Below are positions 47,201 through 60,350 of a stretch of DNA of 64,000 nucleotides, piece after piece (within the stretch, counting starts at the first letter, position 1; each line of letters starts with the position of its first letter). Position numbers and translations under genes: made by a program. Source of the stretch: Hypericum androsaemum. Lineage: Eukaryota > Streptophyta > Magnoliopsida > Malpighiales > Hypericaceae. The stretch lies in assembly GCA_963995505.1 (NCBI GenBank), contig OZ023190.1, positions 12,890,092-12,954,091 on the forward strand, given 5' to 3'. The notes beneath the pieces are model-generated. The model did no database searches and was not told the origin of the DNA. It worked only from the letters and a program-made list of their open reading frames with translations.

Positions 47201-50200
47201 CTCTCTTCCTTCAGGATTTTTGTCAGGGTGATACTTCATGGCAAGTTTTCTGTACTGGCGCTTCAATTTTTCTTCATCGATGTTCTGGATCTGCTTTGAT
47301 ATGCTGATCTCAGCAGAAGTATCAGAAGAACTCTTCACATTGGCATCATCATTTGACACATCCTCTGGTGATATTTCCAATATTCTGCACGCCTCTTCCT
47401 CGGAAAGATCCATAGGCCTCCGCGTCAATTCTTCACGCCACATCACAAGTAGTGACTGAAGAAACTCCACATGCTCAACAATCGGCCAATTTGGAAAGCG
47501 GATCTCATCACACAGGTTCCTTAGATAATATCGGTGACACCACATTTCATCTCTTAACTCTGGGTACGTCACAGGTGGTATGGGTGCATAGTCATACAAG
47601 GAATGGCAGTGCTGCGATAACTTCTGAGGGAAATCACCTAGATGCTGAAGAACCTGACAAAGATCAAAGTAGTACAGCATAAACGCCAAACACAAAAGAA
47701 CCTTTTCCCATAACTGAAACAATCAACTAAAGAAATTGATATAGAAACTACATAAGCTTCTAATCTTTTTGTCTTGTGTAAACTTTTGGAGTACCTGCCG
47801 AATAAGATTTTCAGCTCGCATCTTGTGTGTCCATATGATTTCCGGAGTGTCTGAATCAGAAACCATGGCTGCTGCAAAAGCAGCTGGACCACTCCGCTCC
47901 AACACATACAACAAGGATTCCGGCAGAAGGCCACCAAGCACACTTCGTTTTGCAAGAGGCAACGAAGAAGAAACTGCAGCCTCTTCACCACCATGAAATG
48001 CTTGATGAACATGAGTGAGAGCAAAAAGTTGTGCAATAGAAAGGAGATTGGATCCAGGGTACGCTAACGCAAAATAAAATGCTCCTGTGCTATAAAGACG
48101 CATCATGGCTTTGGGATTTCTAGTAACAACAGCCTTTAACAGGGAAGCTGCTGCCTCCACTATACTTGGTTCCCCAGAAAGCATAGCCTGCACATTACGG
48201 AAAAAAGGGTACACCAACGTGTAAGTTTGATGTTTGCAGAAACATTAATCATCAAGAGATGTTGCAGCTATAAAGCTAAGTTCCAAAAGTAACACCAATA
48301 AATTGTCACAGCACCAACCAGTTACCAACATAAATCTTAAAGAACATAAACCAACAGATCCAATGGCTAGTGAATTGCATCAATGATCGTGCATAATCTG
48401 GCAGACCTAGACGGATTCGGGAGAGATAATGAGACTACACAGGAGAAAAATGTACAAAGCAGGAAGGAGAAAAGAGAAACCTGTGCAATATGCGGCAGGC
48501 AACGTGGACTTGACAAGATTCGCTTCACCCTTGGGGTCGGTGTTACTATCTCCCCAGCATCATCGAGATCTGAATGTCCAGAAACCATGCTGTGTAGTAT
48601 CGACAATGCAGCATCCCCTACCTGTACATAGCATTAACCAGTATATTATTAAAGGTTACTTGATAGACAAGTAATACTCTCCTCCTAGTCCTCAGCTAAA
48701 GGGAGCCTGTTGTTTACATGGCTTTTACTAACTTTCTAAAATCAATAGGTACCTGAGATGGCGTGAGAACAGGAACTCGGAGGGCTAGTGCCCAGCGAAG
48801 TTCACGAATATCACGTAACCTCTTCCACTCAACCATCCCAGAAACCCAGCACTTGGTCGTCCAATCGATTTCTTTCTTTGACCAAAATCTTCTAATAGCG
48901 TCTTTCTCAACTGGTCCAACCTGTGTACCATCATTGTTAACAAACATCCATTCTTTAAGCGGTTCCATGAAAGCCGTTGCAGCTAATAGATTGGATTGCA
49001 GAGGGATAGCAGTTCTCTCTGAAGCTTCGTGAACCGCGGTCAGGAGATCAACTGCCAAAACACAACCTCCAACCAGAACACAAGCCTCCACATTAGATAA
49101 AACCTTCATTAGAACCTGCAAAAGAAAAGTTGCGGCGGATAATAAGTTCATGTGATACTGACATTGGGATACGGAAATTCAAGAGCACTACAATCTTCCC
49201 TTGTATCTGCTCTGTGTTCATCATGCAGCCTTCTTTACAGTATATGGAAGTGCAATCCATCAAGGAAAAAAAGAAACTTTTTGAAGAATGGAAACAGAGA
49301 CAAACTAAGATATGGATTTACCTTTAAAAGGAGGAGAAGCCGATGTCTTAATGTTCTATCATCTGTCCTATCCAAAAGAACTGTCATATGCGCAGAGCCC
49401 TCAAAAGGACCAATCACACTGTAATGTTGTTCGTATACAATGGCCATTGCTCTAGCACAAAGCTCTCTAACAGAAAAGCCTCCACCTCCGCCGAAACCAT
49501 CCAATCTGGCCATGTCACACCAGTCATCAGATGCTCCCATTTCATCAGGAACAGCACCATCAACTGTCAGTCCCATGTCAGCATCACATAAGAACCTATG
49601 ATACAACGCCCTAAAGAAAGCAACAGGATCACGGAGAGGGAAATCCTGTGCCCTCCCACTGCTACTATCAAGCAGCAAACGCAAATAATATTGGCCGACA
49701 CAGACTTCTTTTGATAAGCTAGGGTAACTAACTAAAAACTCAGAATAGTTCCAAGATATTTGAGGTATACTATTTTGCCCAGCAGCTGTGTCAACTACAA
49801 CTCCTGAGACAATATCTTCAGTTCTCTCCTTCTCCACATCCAGCCTATGAACCTCAGCCTGCAAAGCCTCCCTCAACTCCTGCCGTGTTCGCTCATTCCA
49901 GATTAGATCTGCACGATTGTGGTCAAGGCTAAAAGCCCGCCAGAATTCATGCCAATTACAAAGTAGCCGACCAGACCCAACAGGAGTGTTCTCAACAACC
50001 ACCTGTGCAGGAGCTGGAATGCCTGAGTTCTGGGAACTAGTAATGTTGGGATCCAAGTCACCAGGATTTGTAGAATTTGGTTCAGGCACCTCATGGCTAT
50101 TGGTCGATGCCACATTAACAGAAAGACCAGCTATTGAAGGTTCATTTTGTGCACCACTCAAGGGGCCAGCTAAATTTTCAACAGCTTGAGAAGCATAAGA

Positions 50201-53200
50201 TTGCCCTGAGTTCTGGTCTGCAGCTGATTTTTTATGCTCATCAGATCCTTTAAAAGCGGCATTTGTCTGTCGCGTTGCATCACTACCTTCAAAACCAGTA
50301 GGATGCACAGCATGCTCCTGAGATGTAATACCCCTCCCTGTACGACCTCTGTGTTGCTGCAGTAAACGTCTCTGCCTTCGACTGGTCAATGACCCTTCAT
50401 GATTTGCCTCCTCAATCTCAAATCCCTCCGAACGTGTGTGCAAATAAGCAACAAGCCCAGGTGGCAGTACTCTGGACAACAGATCAAGAGCCGGTTGGTA
50501 AGAATCTGCCCAAAGAGCAACAAGTTGCCGGCTGACATCACGCCGCTCACCAGCAGGAAGGAAGAATGCATGCAATAAGTGCCTCAACAAAGCCCCATCA
50601 CGGAGAGCAGCGTCTCTCATGGATTCTGCTGCAATTGCATCTTCTTCTGCAATAGTCCGCATAATTACAGCAACTGTTTCCCTCACGCTTTCAGCGGGAT
50701 GACCAAACAACGCAAACAACCTACGCCGCAGACCAGCAACCTGTCGCAATAATTCCACAAAAACTGTGTTTTGTGTTGTATCCCCATGTGGTTCACATAT
50801 CATAGCCTCAAGAACTTCAACAACAGCCATAGACAACAGAGGAGATACAGACATAGGTCTTAGTCTATTGACCAGGATAACAACGTAACCACTATTAGCG
50901 AACAAGACAGACTTGGTATGCATGATCGTGGCATGTCGCTCCCCTTTAGAATCCATTATCAAATTCTGGTCCCCCAGAGCAAGACCAATAAGGGCTGCAA
51001 CAACGGCAGCAGCTTCAGCAGCTACCCCTTCGGAACCATTCCTGAGTAAACCCATTATTCTCCCAACAGCAGCAGGAAATGACATTACGTGTGACGCCGC
51101 AGTCCTTGATTCCAATAACCTACGCAAACACGCTACAAACCCAATCACTGTTGCAGCAGCCTTGGGTGAAGGAGGTGGCAACGGAGGAGACTCGGGTGGA
51201 AGATTTGGAGCAGCAGGCAGCATAGTGATCAAGGCCATCAATGTTACTTCAGGAACTTCAGCATTAACGGGAACTCCACTGTAAGGAATACATGCATTAA
51301 ACTCTCTTATCCTGCGCCACAGTTTAGCTCTTGAACCAGGAACGCCACCCTCTGCAACAGCATCTTTAGCAGCTGCAGCTAAGTGTTTCAAATGCATAGT
51401 TGCACTTTCCATAGCACTAACATGCGGTCCTGGCCCAACCAGCAGATGAACTCTCCCACAAGGTGGATCAATGCGATGACCAGGCATAGTCAGCCGAGGT
51501 AAAACAGGAACTGGGCACTGACACTGAAGAAAACCCCAAATCAGTGGGACAGGCATAGTCATAATGCATCAAACAGTCATCAAATTAGTAATCACTATAA
51601 AACAACCAAATTGTATCCTAAGAACAGATGTACCTACTTCTGTTTGCAACACATCCCGAACAGCTGCAAGCAAGCTATCCCTAGATGTGCTCGCATAAAC
51701 CTACAGCCATGCCCAAAAGTTAGGCACAAAACAACAATATAACTTAAACAAACTAGCTGGGAAGTATATTTACATGGATTGGGCACCCATCATTGAACTC
51801 AAGTGCAAACATTTGAGGCTCCTCGGAAAATCGAACAAGCGAACACACTGCAGACAAAGGTCGAACTATAACTGCCTGCACAAATCTAATGAATGTTATC
51901 AGATTCCAACAATTAAACATGGAGATGCCATAAAAGAGAGGTTATACAAGCGACTTACTTCGTAGTTTTCAGGCCGTCTCTCAATCAGGGAAACCTTGGT
52001 CAGGATCAGTTGACAAGAGACAGCATCACCATGCTCTCCAAGGCCACCTTTTGGGCCAACTCCTAAACTCAATCCAGACAGGTTCAGAGTTCCATGGGCA
52101 CCAGTTCGCAACCTTGTAACAGACCAACCCCCACATGGGGTCTCATCTGCTCCAACTCCCTCTTGAGCTAAAACAGGAAAAAAGTAAAAGCGTTCAGCAG
52201 ACAGGTCATACCCAGAACCAGCAACATCAGCCAAAAGAATGTGGTCGTTTCACACATAAATAGCTACCTCTGAGCCGCATATAGTCCGCCACAGTCAGTG
52301 ATTGAGAAGTATCCACAGACAACGACACTCCAACCATGGACCTTGCAGTCTTGGTCTGCAAAAAGTTAACACATGATTGGAATCTAAGCCCACATTTCAT
52401 AGCCGAACTCCAAGATCACTGCAAAACCAGAAATCAATCCCTACCAAACTTGCAGTGATCGCAGTACTTGTCGTGCCAGAGCCAGCTTGGAAAGCCTTGG
52501 ATTTCCTACCGTACAGAGGACAAAGAACAAAAGCTCCATGATCACTGCTCCTCTTCGAGTACAAATCAGAGAGAAGAACAATAGCAGGCGAACCCATGTC
52601 TCTAAAATCCAGACACCAACGCAGGTCCCCTGACTTGAAGTCAATAAGCTCGACTCCGACATAAGTAACCTTCAATTTCTGCCACAAGCACGAACCCATC
52701 CGCACAAAAATTATTTCTACACAAGTTAGAAGCATTAGAGTCCATGTTCATCAAGGTACATTTTTCGAGTAAGTAGCCAACCCTACGCAGACTAAACCCG
52801 AATACTCATTCTATTACCAGAAACTACAATTTACTGACCAGGAAACCCTAATTTTTCATATTCCAACTAGCTTCTAACACTTCAGATTCGAACAACTCAA
52901 AAAACAAGTTCTCGAGAGAAATAGACTAACATAATTAACCCACTCTCCGGTGCGGCGGCAGAGGTGGAGCACGGGGAACTCCGCGACGGGGCCGATCCTC
53001 CCCCACCGCAGCCTGTGCAGCTCGGTGAGTATACTCGCGCGGTACCGCGACGAGAGCTTCATCCCCTTGAACTTCCCCTTGCCCTCGCTCCTCACGCTCA
53101 GCGAGAACTCGGAGTTGGCGCCGCCCTCGTCGCCGCGGCCGATCGCGGGGGCGGCGCCCTCGAAATCGGATGCGACGTCGTAGGAGTTCGTAACCGCCAG

Positions 53201-53344
53201 GGAGATAGGGTCTAGGGTGAGGATCGTGGAGGCGGAGATGCAGAGGATCCGCTTGTAACGGCCGCGCCACGAGTGTTTCACGACGAAGTACCGCGCGAGG
53301 TACTCGGGCTCCTCCGGGGGAGGGGCGGGGGTGGGGTCCACCAT
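41278..53344 (-). CDS. GRV2: DnaJ-domain endosomal protein GRV2/KAM2 (RME-8 homologue), intact
   Basis: RME-8-type peripheral endosomal protein needed for membrane and vacuolar traffic (gravitropism-defective in Arabidopsis mutants). Coding exons: 53344-52931, 52678-52445, 52355-52268, 52167-51959, 51875-51774, 51700-51638, 51523-49322, 49115-48753, 48621-48481, 48187-47795, 47653-47162, 46571-46348, 46238-45894, 45095-44801, 44653-44195, 44112-43767, 43686-43343, 43252-42788, 42507-42383, 41943-41820, 41653-41585, 41463-41278. All 21 introns are GT-AG with matching phases: 2560 codons, the family's length. Visible parts: N-terminal PH-like region ([14 protein letters not shown]); IWN-type repeats ([47 protein letters not shown]); GYF-like segment in exon 8 ([18 protein letters not shown]); J domain with HPD at residues 1545-1547 (about 47230-47222). 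An upstream in-frame ATG (53467) would add 41 proline-rich residues; 53344 was chosen because family N-termini start close to the [13 protein letters not shown] motif. Confidence 0.97.
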
Positions 53345-54137
53345 CGGCGGGGGGCGGTGGGGAGGGTGGCGGCGGACGGGGGAGGGGGGAGGGTAGGGCT
53401 GGTCTAGGTAGTGGAGGGAGTGGGGGGGAGGGGCATTGTTTTGGCGGAGGAAGAACCAGAGTCCCACGCCGGCTTGGGGGTGAGACCGCGACTGATTAGC
53501 ACCCAGCTTTCGTGGGGTATTTACGGAATTGCCACTAGGCCGTTTGCTTTGTTTCCCAGTACTGGGCCTGGTTGTTGTCCTGACATGTAATTTTGGGTAA
53601 AGTTCCGGGGGAGTTTTCTTGGAGTTGGGGATCTAGAGGGAGGCAGAGAGAGGACGCGGTTTGGGATGGTGATCAGTTCAAAGAGCTCTGTTTTGGGAAT
53701 TGGTGACGTGGAGACTGGCTGTCAATTGGAATTGCCAGCAGGGAAATAAGATGCTATTATTGAAAATGAGAATTGTTGCGGTAGAATCTAGATTAGTCAG
53801 TTTAGATAATCGATTTAGTGAGAATTCCCATATCATAGTGGTCTAACAAGGGTAGATAAATGATGTCTTTTTATCCAAATAAATTAGTAACTTATCGATT
53901 AATCATAAGTACTAGTGGTGATAATGTTGTTGTTCTGGTCAAGTAGGACGTATGCATTTTTTATAAGTAAATTCGTATTAATAATATTTTTTTCTCAAGA
54001 TTGTATTAATTATCAACACCAAGAACTTTACACCGAGAAGCAAATAGTCAGGAACGTAAGCAAATATGATGTCTTTTATTTAAAAAATTAACTAATGGTT
54101 AGTTTAGCTAAGAGGTAGATCACTATCATAGAGTTCA
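53345..54137. other. GRV2 5'UTR/promoter region
   Basis: GC-rich up to about 53500 (G/C runs that are CCCTCC-rich on the minus strand), then AT-rich. No clear TATA box was seen. No other gene. Confidence 0.5.
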
Positions 54138-54159
54138 ACGAGAAGCCTTTGATCACAAA

Positions 54160-55618
54160 AATTAGTATTAATCTTATATAGAAATATTAAGAAAAGAAAC
54201 AATAAAAAGGAAAACTTGCACTAACATTCACTATCATAAGTCGGGGTTCTTGTTCGTATTGGAAATGGTGCATCTACGAACATTTGGACGGATCCATGGA
54301 TCCCTACTTTACCTGGTTTTAAGTTGAACCCAAGAACCTTTGTTCCTTCAGAATTTTCCACTGTTTCAGATCTGATTTGTCGTTCCACAGGTACTTGGAG
54401 ATTCGATCTTCTTCATAGCCTCTTCTCCCTGGAGGAACAAGCTGCCATCTCGAACATAAGGACTTGCAAGTCGACGGTGGCTGATAGACCTGTTTGGTTG
54501 CCTTCTAGAGACCGGGCTTACTCTGTCAAACGAGGGTATCATACTCTTAAAGCTCATGCTTCCTCTTTTCTAGTTGGGCAATCAAATTTGTGTGTTTTGC
54601 CTTCTGTCGACCCAGAGACCTGGCCGAGGTTGTGGAAGGTGCAAGTTCAGCCTAAAATCAGGCATTTTGTTTGGAGGGCAGTCCAGAATGGTCTACCTAC
54701 TGCCTCAAACCTTTACAGGAGAAATCTATCCCACTCTTCTCTTTGTAAATTTTGTTTGATTGCTGATGAATCTATAACTCATTTGCTCTTTGAATGTTCT
54801 TATGCTAGAGTTGCTTGGTTTAGCAGCCCGTTGAGTTATATTTTTGATCCTATTATGCATGTTAATTTTGGTGGTTGATAATATGCGTACTACTTCTAGT
54901 GATAGGAGGTTAGCTTTTATTTTCTATATGTGCTGGGGTATTTGGTTGGCAAGGAATAACTTCGTTTTTGGAGATCTTCAACCCGACCCTTCTAACATTG
55001 TATCTCAGGCCACTTATTTCTGCAATGAATCTTTGCAGTTACCAGGTACCCCAACTCTTGCTCCAGGTGATGCTGGTGCTATTTCAACTTTTTGGACCGC
55101 TCCTGAGCTTGGTGCCTTGAAGTTCAACTGTGACGCATCTTGGATTAGAACTTCGTCCCCATCTGGCATTGCTACAGTTGTCAGAAACTCATGTGGCCTC
55201 CTTGTTGATGGCCAAGCTTCGCTAACCACGGCTGTTTCTCCTCTGGAAGCAGAAGTGTTAGCTCTCTGTGCCACCATTGTGCTTATCAAATCAAGCTATT
55301 CGCAGGTGGTGTCTATTTTGGAGACTGATTGCAGATTAGCCTTCATCTTCCTGTCGGATCCTTCTCCTATTGTCCCTTGGCAGATTGAGACCTTGGTGTT
55401 GGATCTTAGGACAGATTTAAGCTTACTTCCACTTTGTTCTATTAGACTAGTCAATAGGGTACAAAATTAAGCTGCTGATTAGGTTTGCAGGCACTGTAGA
55501 CTAGGATCTTTACCTGCGGACTGGTCTAGTCTCCATCCTTTGGAATTAGATGCTCTTTTGTACACCGACTTTCCAACTTAAGTACTTAATAATATTGTTT
55601 GATGTGGTTTTCTCAAAA
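54160..55618 (+). mobile_element. 5'-truncated LINE retrotransposon
   Basis: Flanked by acgagaagcctttgatcacaaa (54138-54159) and the same sequence one T shorter (55619-55639), a target duplication of about 21 bp. Coding similarity starts near 54241 (LVRIGNGASTNIWTDPWIP); the first 80 bp may be filler. Only the 3' half of ORF2 is present. Confidence 0.8.
54241..55582 (+). pseudogene. LINE ORF2 C-terminus (zf-RVT and RNase H domains)
   Basis: 54241-54870 encodes the reverse-transcriptase zinc-binding region (WPRLWKVQVQPKIRHFVWRA, CKFCLIADESITHLLFEC). After a frameshift near 54870, 54880-55470 encodes WGIWLARNNFVFG and a plant-type RNase H (FNCDASW, PLEAEVLAL, ETDCRLAF). A TAA at 55468-55470 interrupts the end (VNRVQN/AAD), and the frame continues weakly to about 55582. 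It is non-functional. Confidence 0.85.
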
Positions 55619-55639
55619 ACGAGAAGCCTTGATCACAAA

Positions 55640-57218
55640 GATATGAGCCAAGTCAGAATTCCATTCAAATAAGAATCTATCTACACACTAACAAAATTCG
55701 TGAAAGTATCTCTTGGCTGATGGCGGTGGAGTCTTCCTCCATAGTTCTTCCTAAGCACCCCTGGCACCTTAGTAATTGGGTAAAATTAGTCAAAATTAAT
55801 CTACCAGTAGCTCTAAAACTAAAGAAATTTTTTACATATATATTAGTTTCTAATATCAAAGAAATTTGGTTATTGGGTGGTTTATTTTGGCTGTCAAAAT
55901 TCAATTTTTTTAGCTAATATAAATATTTTATTTTGCTTGGTGGTTATTTGAAATACTAAAAATTCCATTTAACTAAAAAATATTAAATGATTTTCTTTAA
56001 CTACTATTTAAAATTAGATTAAGATGAGATTACAAGTAAATATTATTCTTTCTCCTTAACTATATAAATAAAAATAGAATGATCATGATAAATGTGGATG
56101 GATAAACAATAGGTATAGTATCGAGCCGGATTCAGTGATGTTGGGGGCCTAACAGCACGAATCTAACAATTGGCCTTCCAACGACACATCATCGCCAACG
56201 ATAAAAAAATCTCGATGGTACAAAAATCCCGACAGCACATCATCTCAACGGCACAAAAATTTCAACGGCACATTATTCCAAGGGCACAAAAATCTCAACG
56301 GCAAAAATCGACGGTACATCAATTTTCAAAAAATAAAGTCGTAATTTGTGTATATCGTTAAATTTTCTTTCTGAAATATATTATAATAGCAAAAACTCAA
56401 AACGAGTCAAAAGTTATGGTATGTCGAAGTTTTGATTTTTTTTAACTCTGGCGCGCGCGTCAGACCTGCAGCATGGTGCTGCAGGGCCCGTGTTGTCAGC
56501 ACCCAAATCAGGTTCCGGTATAACAATTATTCTATTGGAGGACAAAACACTAGCTTCTTTTATTTAGGCTTAATTTGTTAATCAAAAATTAGTCTAACCA
56601 AATATACATAATCTACCAAGTTGAGTTTACTAATTGCTATTTGTTTTAACAAATAGATTGCTTAATCTGCTAAAATAAATTTCCTATCTACTTTTTATTA
56701 TTCGTTACACAATTTATCTCATTCCTTTTTTTCAAGGGAATTATGGCAATACGGTTGTACATCGATGAGCGAGCTGCTCTATGTCTAACCGGCAGTCATA
56801 TCAGAAGTTATTTTTAAATAAATCTATTAATAATTATAATTAGTATGAAAATGTCAGATAATTCTAAATATTATTTAATTAAATTACAAAATTAATCATT
56901 TACAAATCTCAATTTTAACAAAACTAGCAGTTTCCCCATATTCTACTACTCTTGCTAATAGTCTATGCCAAATAGTCCCGGAAATAGAATGTTAATGATG
57001 GAATCTTCCAAGCGTTGTAGAATGACTTAACAATGCAAACGACAGCTAAAAGAGAATTTTTCTAGCATTCACCCTTGAAACACACCTATATTCTTTCAAC
57101 AGAAAACCCTCGGGTCCAGGCCAACTAAATAAAGGGCTCGTAGGAAATAACTTTGAAAATAATAACAGAAAATTGAAGTAAAGAGCAAAACTCGCTCGAA
57201 GTATGTGTTGTGTATTTC
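55640..57218. other. Intergenic with a short degenerate repeat and a hairpin
   Basis: 56180-56320 has repeated caacggcacaaaaatctc-like units of about 30 bp. A perfect 9-bp inverted repeat CCTGCAGCA/TGCTGCAGG with a 3-bp loop lies at 56465-56485 beside a (CG)n run. No gene. Confidence 0.55.
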
Positions 57219-59254
57219 TTATGCCACAAAGAACAAGAAAATCATCAAGAATGCAATCAATACAAAGAATATTTTGATCATTAACCTTGGAAGATATAAT
57301 ATTAAAATATCTCACCAATTGGCCTTGTGCTCCTTCCAAGTTGGACAGTGTGTCTTCCATGTTCTCGTCAATCCTGCATCAACAACGCAAGTATTGGTTA
57401 GTTGTCATCGACATATATTATAATTTTATTTATGTGAAAAGCCTTAGTGGCACTGTTACATCCATTTGCCGCAGAAAAAGTTTATGCCTTGTCTTAGAGA
57501 AAAGAGGTACCTAATTGCAAGCTCTCCTTGTTGTGAAACCATGGTCACTAATTGTGTAAAGATGTTGTTCAGTTCATGGATTGTCGACTATATACTGTGC
57601 AAGGCTTCGGCCCCACTCTGCATGTAAATGTCTTGCATTGCAACAACTTGCTGCTGCTATTGTTGATGTTGCTGCTGCTGTAAAAGTGGCTGATCCTCTG
57701 TATCCGTCTGCTTGCTGTAAAAGAAAGACAGCACAGCTTTCAGATTAAGTGCATCTTTCTACTGCATCATTGACCCATCGAAAATATTGACCCATTTAGC
57801 TACTAAAAACAACACAACTGCTTCTTCCGTGCCTAGATGAGGATGCAGAGCTATTGGCCCATGGAGGAGGAGCTACTGAAGCATTAGAACTAGATCTTGA
57901 AGCTAGTGGATGCTGCCGAACAAAAGGATTGGTAGAATATTTTGATGCACTAGAAGAAAACAACTATCTTCTGTTCTCGTGGACCTTCAGATTCTGCTCA
58001 GGAATGATGGTTTTTAAGCAGCAACTAATATGTGAAACTGAAGAGATAAAAAAAATTGCAATCATCCTGGGTCACTTCAATAAGAGGATAGAAACCTCTG
58101 TTCGCATTGTGAGGAGCTTTGAATTCCTTTGTGGCACCCATCAAACGATTCTTTAGGCTGCCTCCTACTGTAGTCGAGTGGTTTGTTGTGTCAGTAGAAA
58201 TATATCCACTTTTATTCTGTGAGTTACAGAGGAGTTGAAGGTCTACAACAGCCGCATTAAGTGCAGTAATATCTTGCTTTATAACAGTTGTAAGCTCTTG
58301 AATCTCCATTGTTGGATGATCAAACACGGATGTCCTTTTTGCCACTGGCGAAACATACAGAATTAGAACATTTACACGATCATCCATATTGCATGCTAGT
58401 AGGTTATGTCTACAATGTATTAGTACGCAAAAGATTAGGGAAGTTTCTTAAATTCTGCCATCCAACATGGACAAAGTTCTGCTTTTAAACTGCCCCTAAA
58501 ATAAACATCTTAAATCTCTTTTCCATATTTAAGATTAGCACACGGCAAGACTTCATCAGGTCCCACTGCCCAAACACAATCTCGTTAATGATAAAGAGAC
58601 CATATGCAAGTATAGCATATGAAAAAAGAACAAAGAAATTCTTACCACAAGCAACATTCTGCATCTAGACTCGCAAGAATTATGATTAATTTCCTATTTT
58701 CCTAGTTTTAAAAAGATTTTATAATTTCTACAATCATTCATTCTTGAAGTGGGTAACATGCATAAAAGTCTCCTAATCCATACAACATCAAAGCTCGTCC
58801 AAGTAACGTAGAATAAACTAATAGAGGATATTGTAGCATATATAATATCAAAACCTCATCAAATAGCAAAATCTAACAACAGAAAATTAGACATAAAGCT
58901 TCAGATCATCATGTTATACAGTTGGAATTAGTCGCAACGATGATAGCATTCATATAGCTTTCTCTCGAGTTTTGATGTGGAAAGTCTCACACTCCTACAT
59001 CCTAATACAATTCCACTAAGCTTGGCTAGTTCGATCATGCCACTCCATAAAAAATAACTGGACTTCTTAAGCCTCTCGGCTATGCTAAGAAACTCCCAAG
59101 TCCGATCCCTATACGATAATTTTCCCTGTTGAGTCACTGAAATCTCCCCTCTTTCCTTTCTTTCTCCCAAATCCCTCCCTCTTAAGACACGAAACAAGCT
59201 ATTCTTGTGTACAGAGATCTTCGATCGAGAGAACCCTAAAGCATGCTGAGGCAC
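57219..59254 (-). pseudogene. Syntaxin SYP32-like pseudogene (introns retained)
   Basis: The parent family is a Golgi Qa-SNARE (Sed5/syntaxin-5 type). Exon-like blocks: 59254-59020 (LSYRDRTWEFLSIAERLKKS, then unrelated sequence), 58344-58096 (KRTSVFDHPTMEIQELTTVI ... KNRLMGATKEFK), 57993-57833 (NLKVHENRR, stop, LFSSSASKYSTNPFVRQ), 57714-57511 (Q-rich, then MQDIYMQSGAEAL, stop, STIHELNNIFTQLV) and 57373-57219 (IDENMEDTLSNLEGAQGQLV and the membrane anchor IFFVLIAFLMIFLFFVA in a shifted frame, TAA 57219-57221). Splice acceptors are recognisable. Breaks: at least three nonsense codons, a 2-base loss after KEFK, a frameshift before the anchor, a GC instead of GT donor near 57838, and no 3' half of exon 1. 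It is an unprocessed duplicate, not a retrocopy. Confidence 0.85.
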
Positions 59255-59385
59255 GGGAATGCGACCGTTTTGGGGTAAGAGGAGGGGGCAAGATGATAAT
59301 TTTGTGCATTTGGGGAGCTATTTAAATCTTAGCCTGAGTCGAGTCCCAACGACTCTCTTTTTCCCTTTTTAGTTTGGGTTAACGT
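59255..59385. other. Short region upstream of the syntaxin pseudogene
   Basis: No feature recognised beyond a possible remnant of the pseudogene's promoter. Confidence 0.4.
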
Positions 59386-60350
59386 TACCTTTATCTAGAC
59401 CTGACCGTTGTTAGAATCTAATTCGTAATTTGATTCAATTCGATTCGTCAAAAATTCAATTCGTCCAAAATTTGAATTTGATTCATCTAGAGAGGAATTG
59501 AATACGGTTCTATATTTAGATAATTCGTCAATTCGAAGAATCAAATTTGAATTTGATTCGTCGAACAATTCGTCAAATTATAATTAAAAAAAAGGATAAA
59601 TTTTGAAAAGCGGGAGAAAAATGGGGGGAATTTGAAATTTTCAACCCCAAATTTCACCCTCCCCTCCACTTGAGTGACATCTCTGTGCATTAGTGGCCAT
59701 ACGCTATCATGCCTATTGGAAGCTTTGGAAGAAAATAAAAAGATCAATCGAAGCAAGTATTCTTTCTTTTTTTGGAAAGGTATCGAAGCAAGTAGTCTTA
59801 AACCATGATATTTTTTAATGATGTATGCCCTTATAATTTGGACATAGACATCCACATCTACATTATTATAGAGGGAGGGTAACTAATGACCAATTCAAGT
59901 TCGAGTTTGGTAGAACTTTTTAAAAAGTGGTAAATCCATCTCAACAAATATTTAACACCCATGTGTTCGTAACAGTGCAAATTCGATATTTTTTGAGTAA
60001 GTTAGAATAATGCCCTAAAATTGACCCAAGTATTTCTTTGGTAAATAATAAATCTAGTACATCAACTAATTGATATTATTATTATTATAATAATCAAAAG
60101 TCATGAAATTATTAAAAATAATTTTATGTTAAGTTTTTATAATGTAATTTTATTTAAACCACAACACTAATACTAATTCTAACACTAACTCTAACGCTAA
60201 CTCTTAAACACTAGTACTAACACTAACCCTAACCCCTAATTTTGAAATATTTCAAAAGAATTGAATTATTTTTGAACTTTTGAACTTTTTAGTTAAATAT
60301 TAAAAATTAAAGAATTAATTCGAGTTCGATTCGAATTCGAAAGTTCATAA
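59386..60350. repeat. GATTCG-rich repeat element
   Basis: The two ends (59390-59590 and 60300-60345) are runs of attcgattcgtcaaaaattc-type repeats. The left edge ctagacctgaccgttgttagaatct resembles ctagacctggccatgaattgaatct at 63623. The middle is AT-rich. It is probably a small non-autonomous DNA element; exact termini were not found. A ctaaccctaac-like run at 60165-60236 is degenerate. Confidence 0.45.

Noticed and set aside
50913..51284. Plus-strand ORF of 123 codons
   Set aside because: Lies antisense inside the large GRV2 exon 7, so it is a shadow.
60165..60240. Interstitial telomere-like run (ctaaccctaacccctaa)
   Set aside because: Units are irregular (aacactaatactaattc...) and only one or two match the plant telomere repeat, so it is a degenerate microsatellite.
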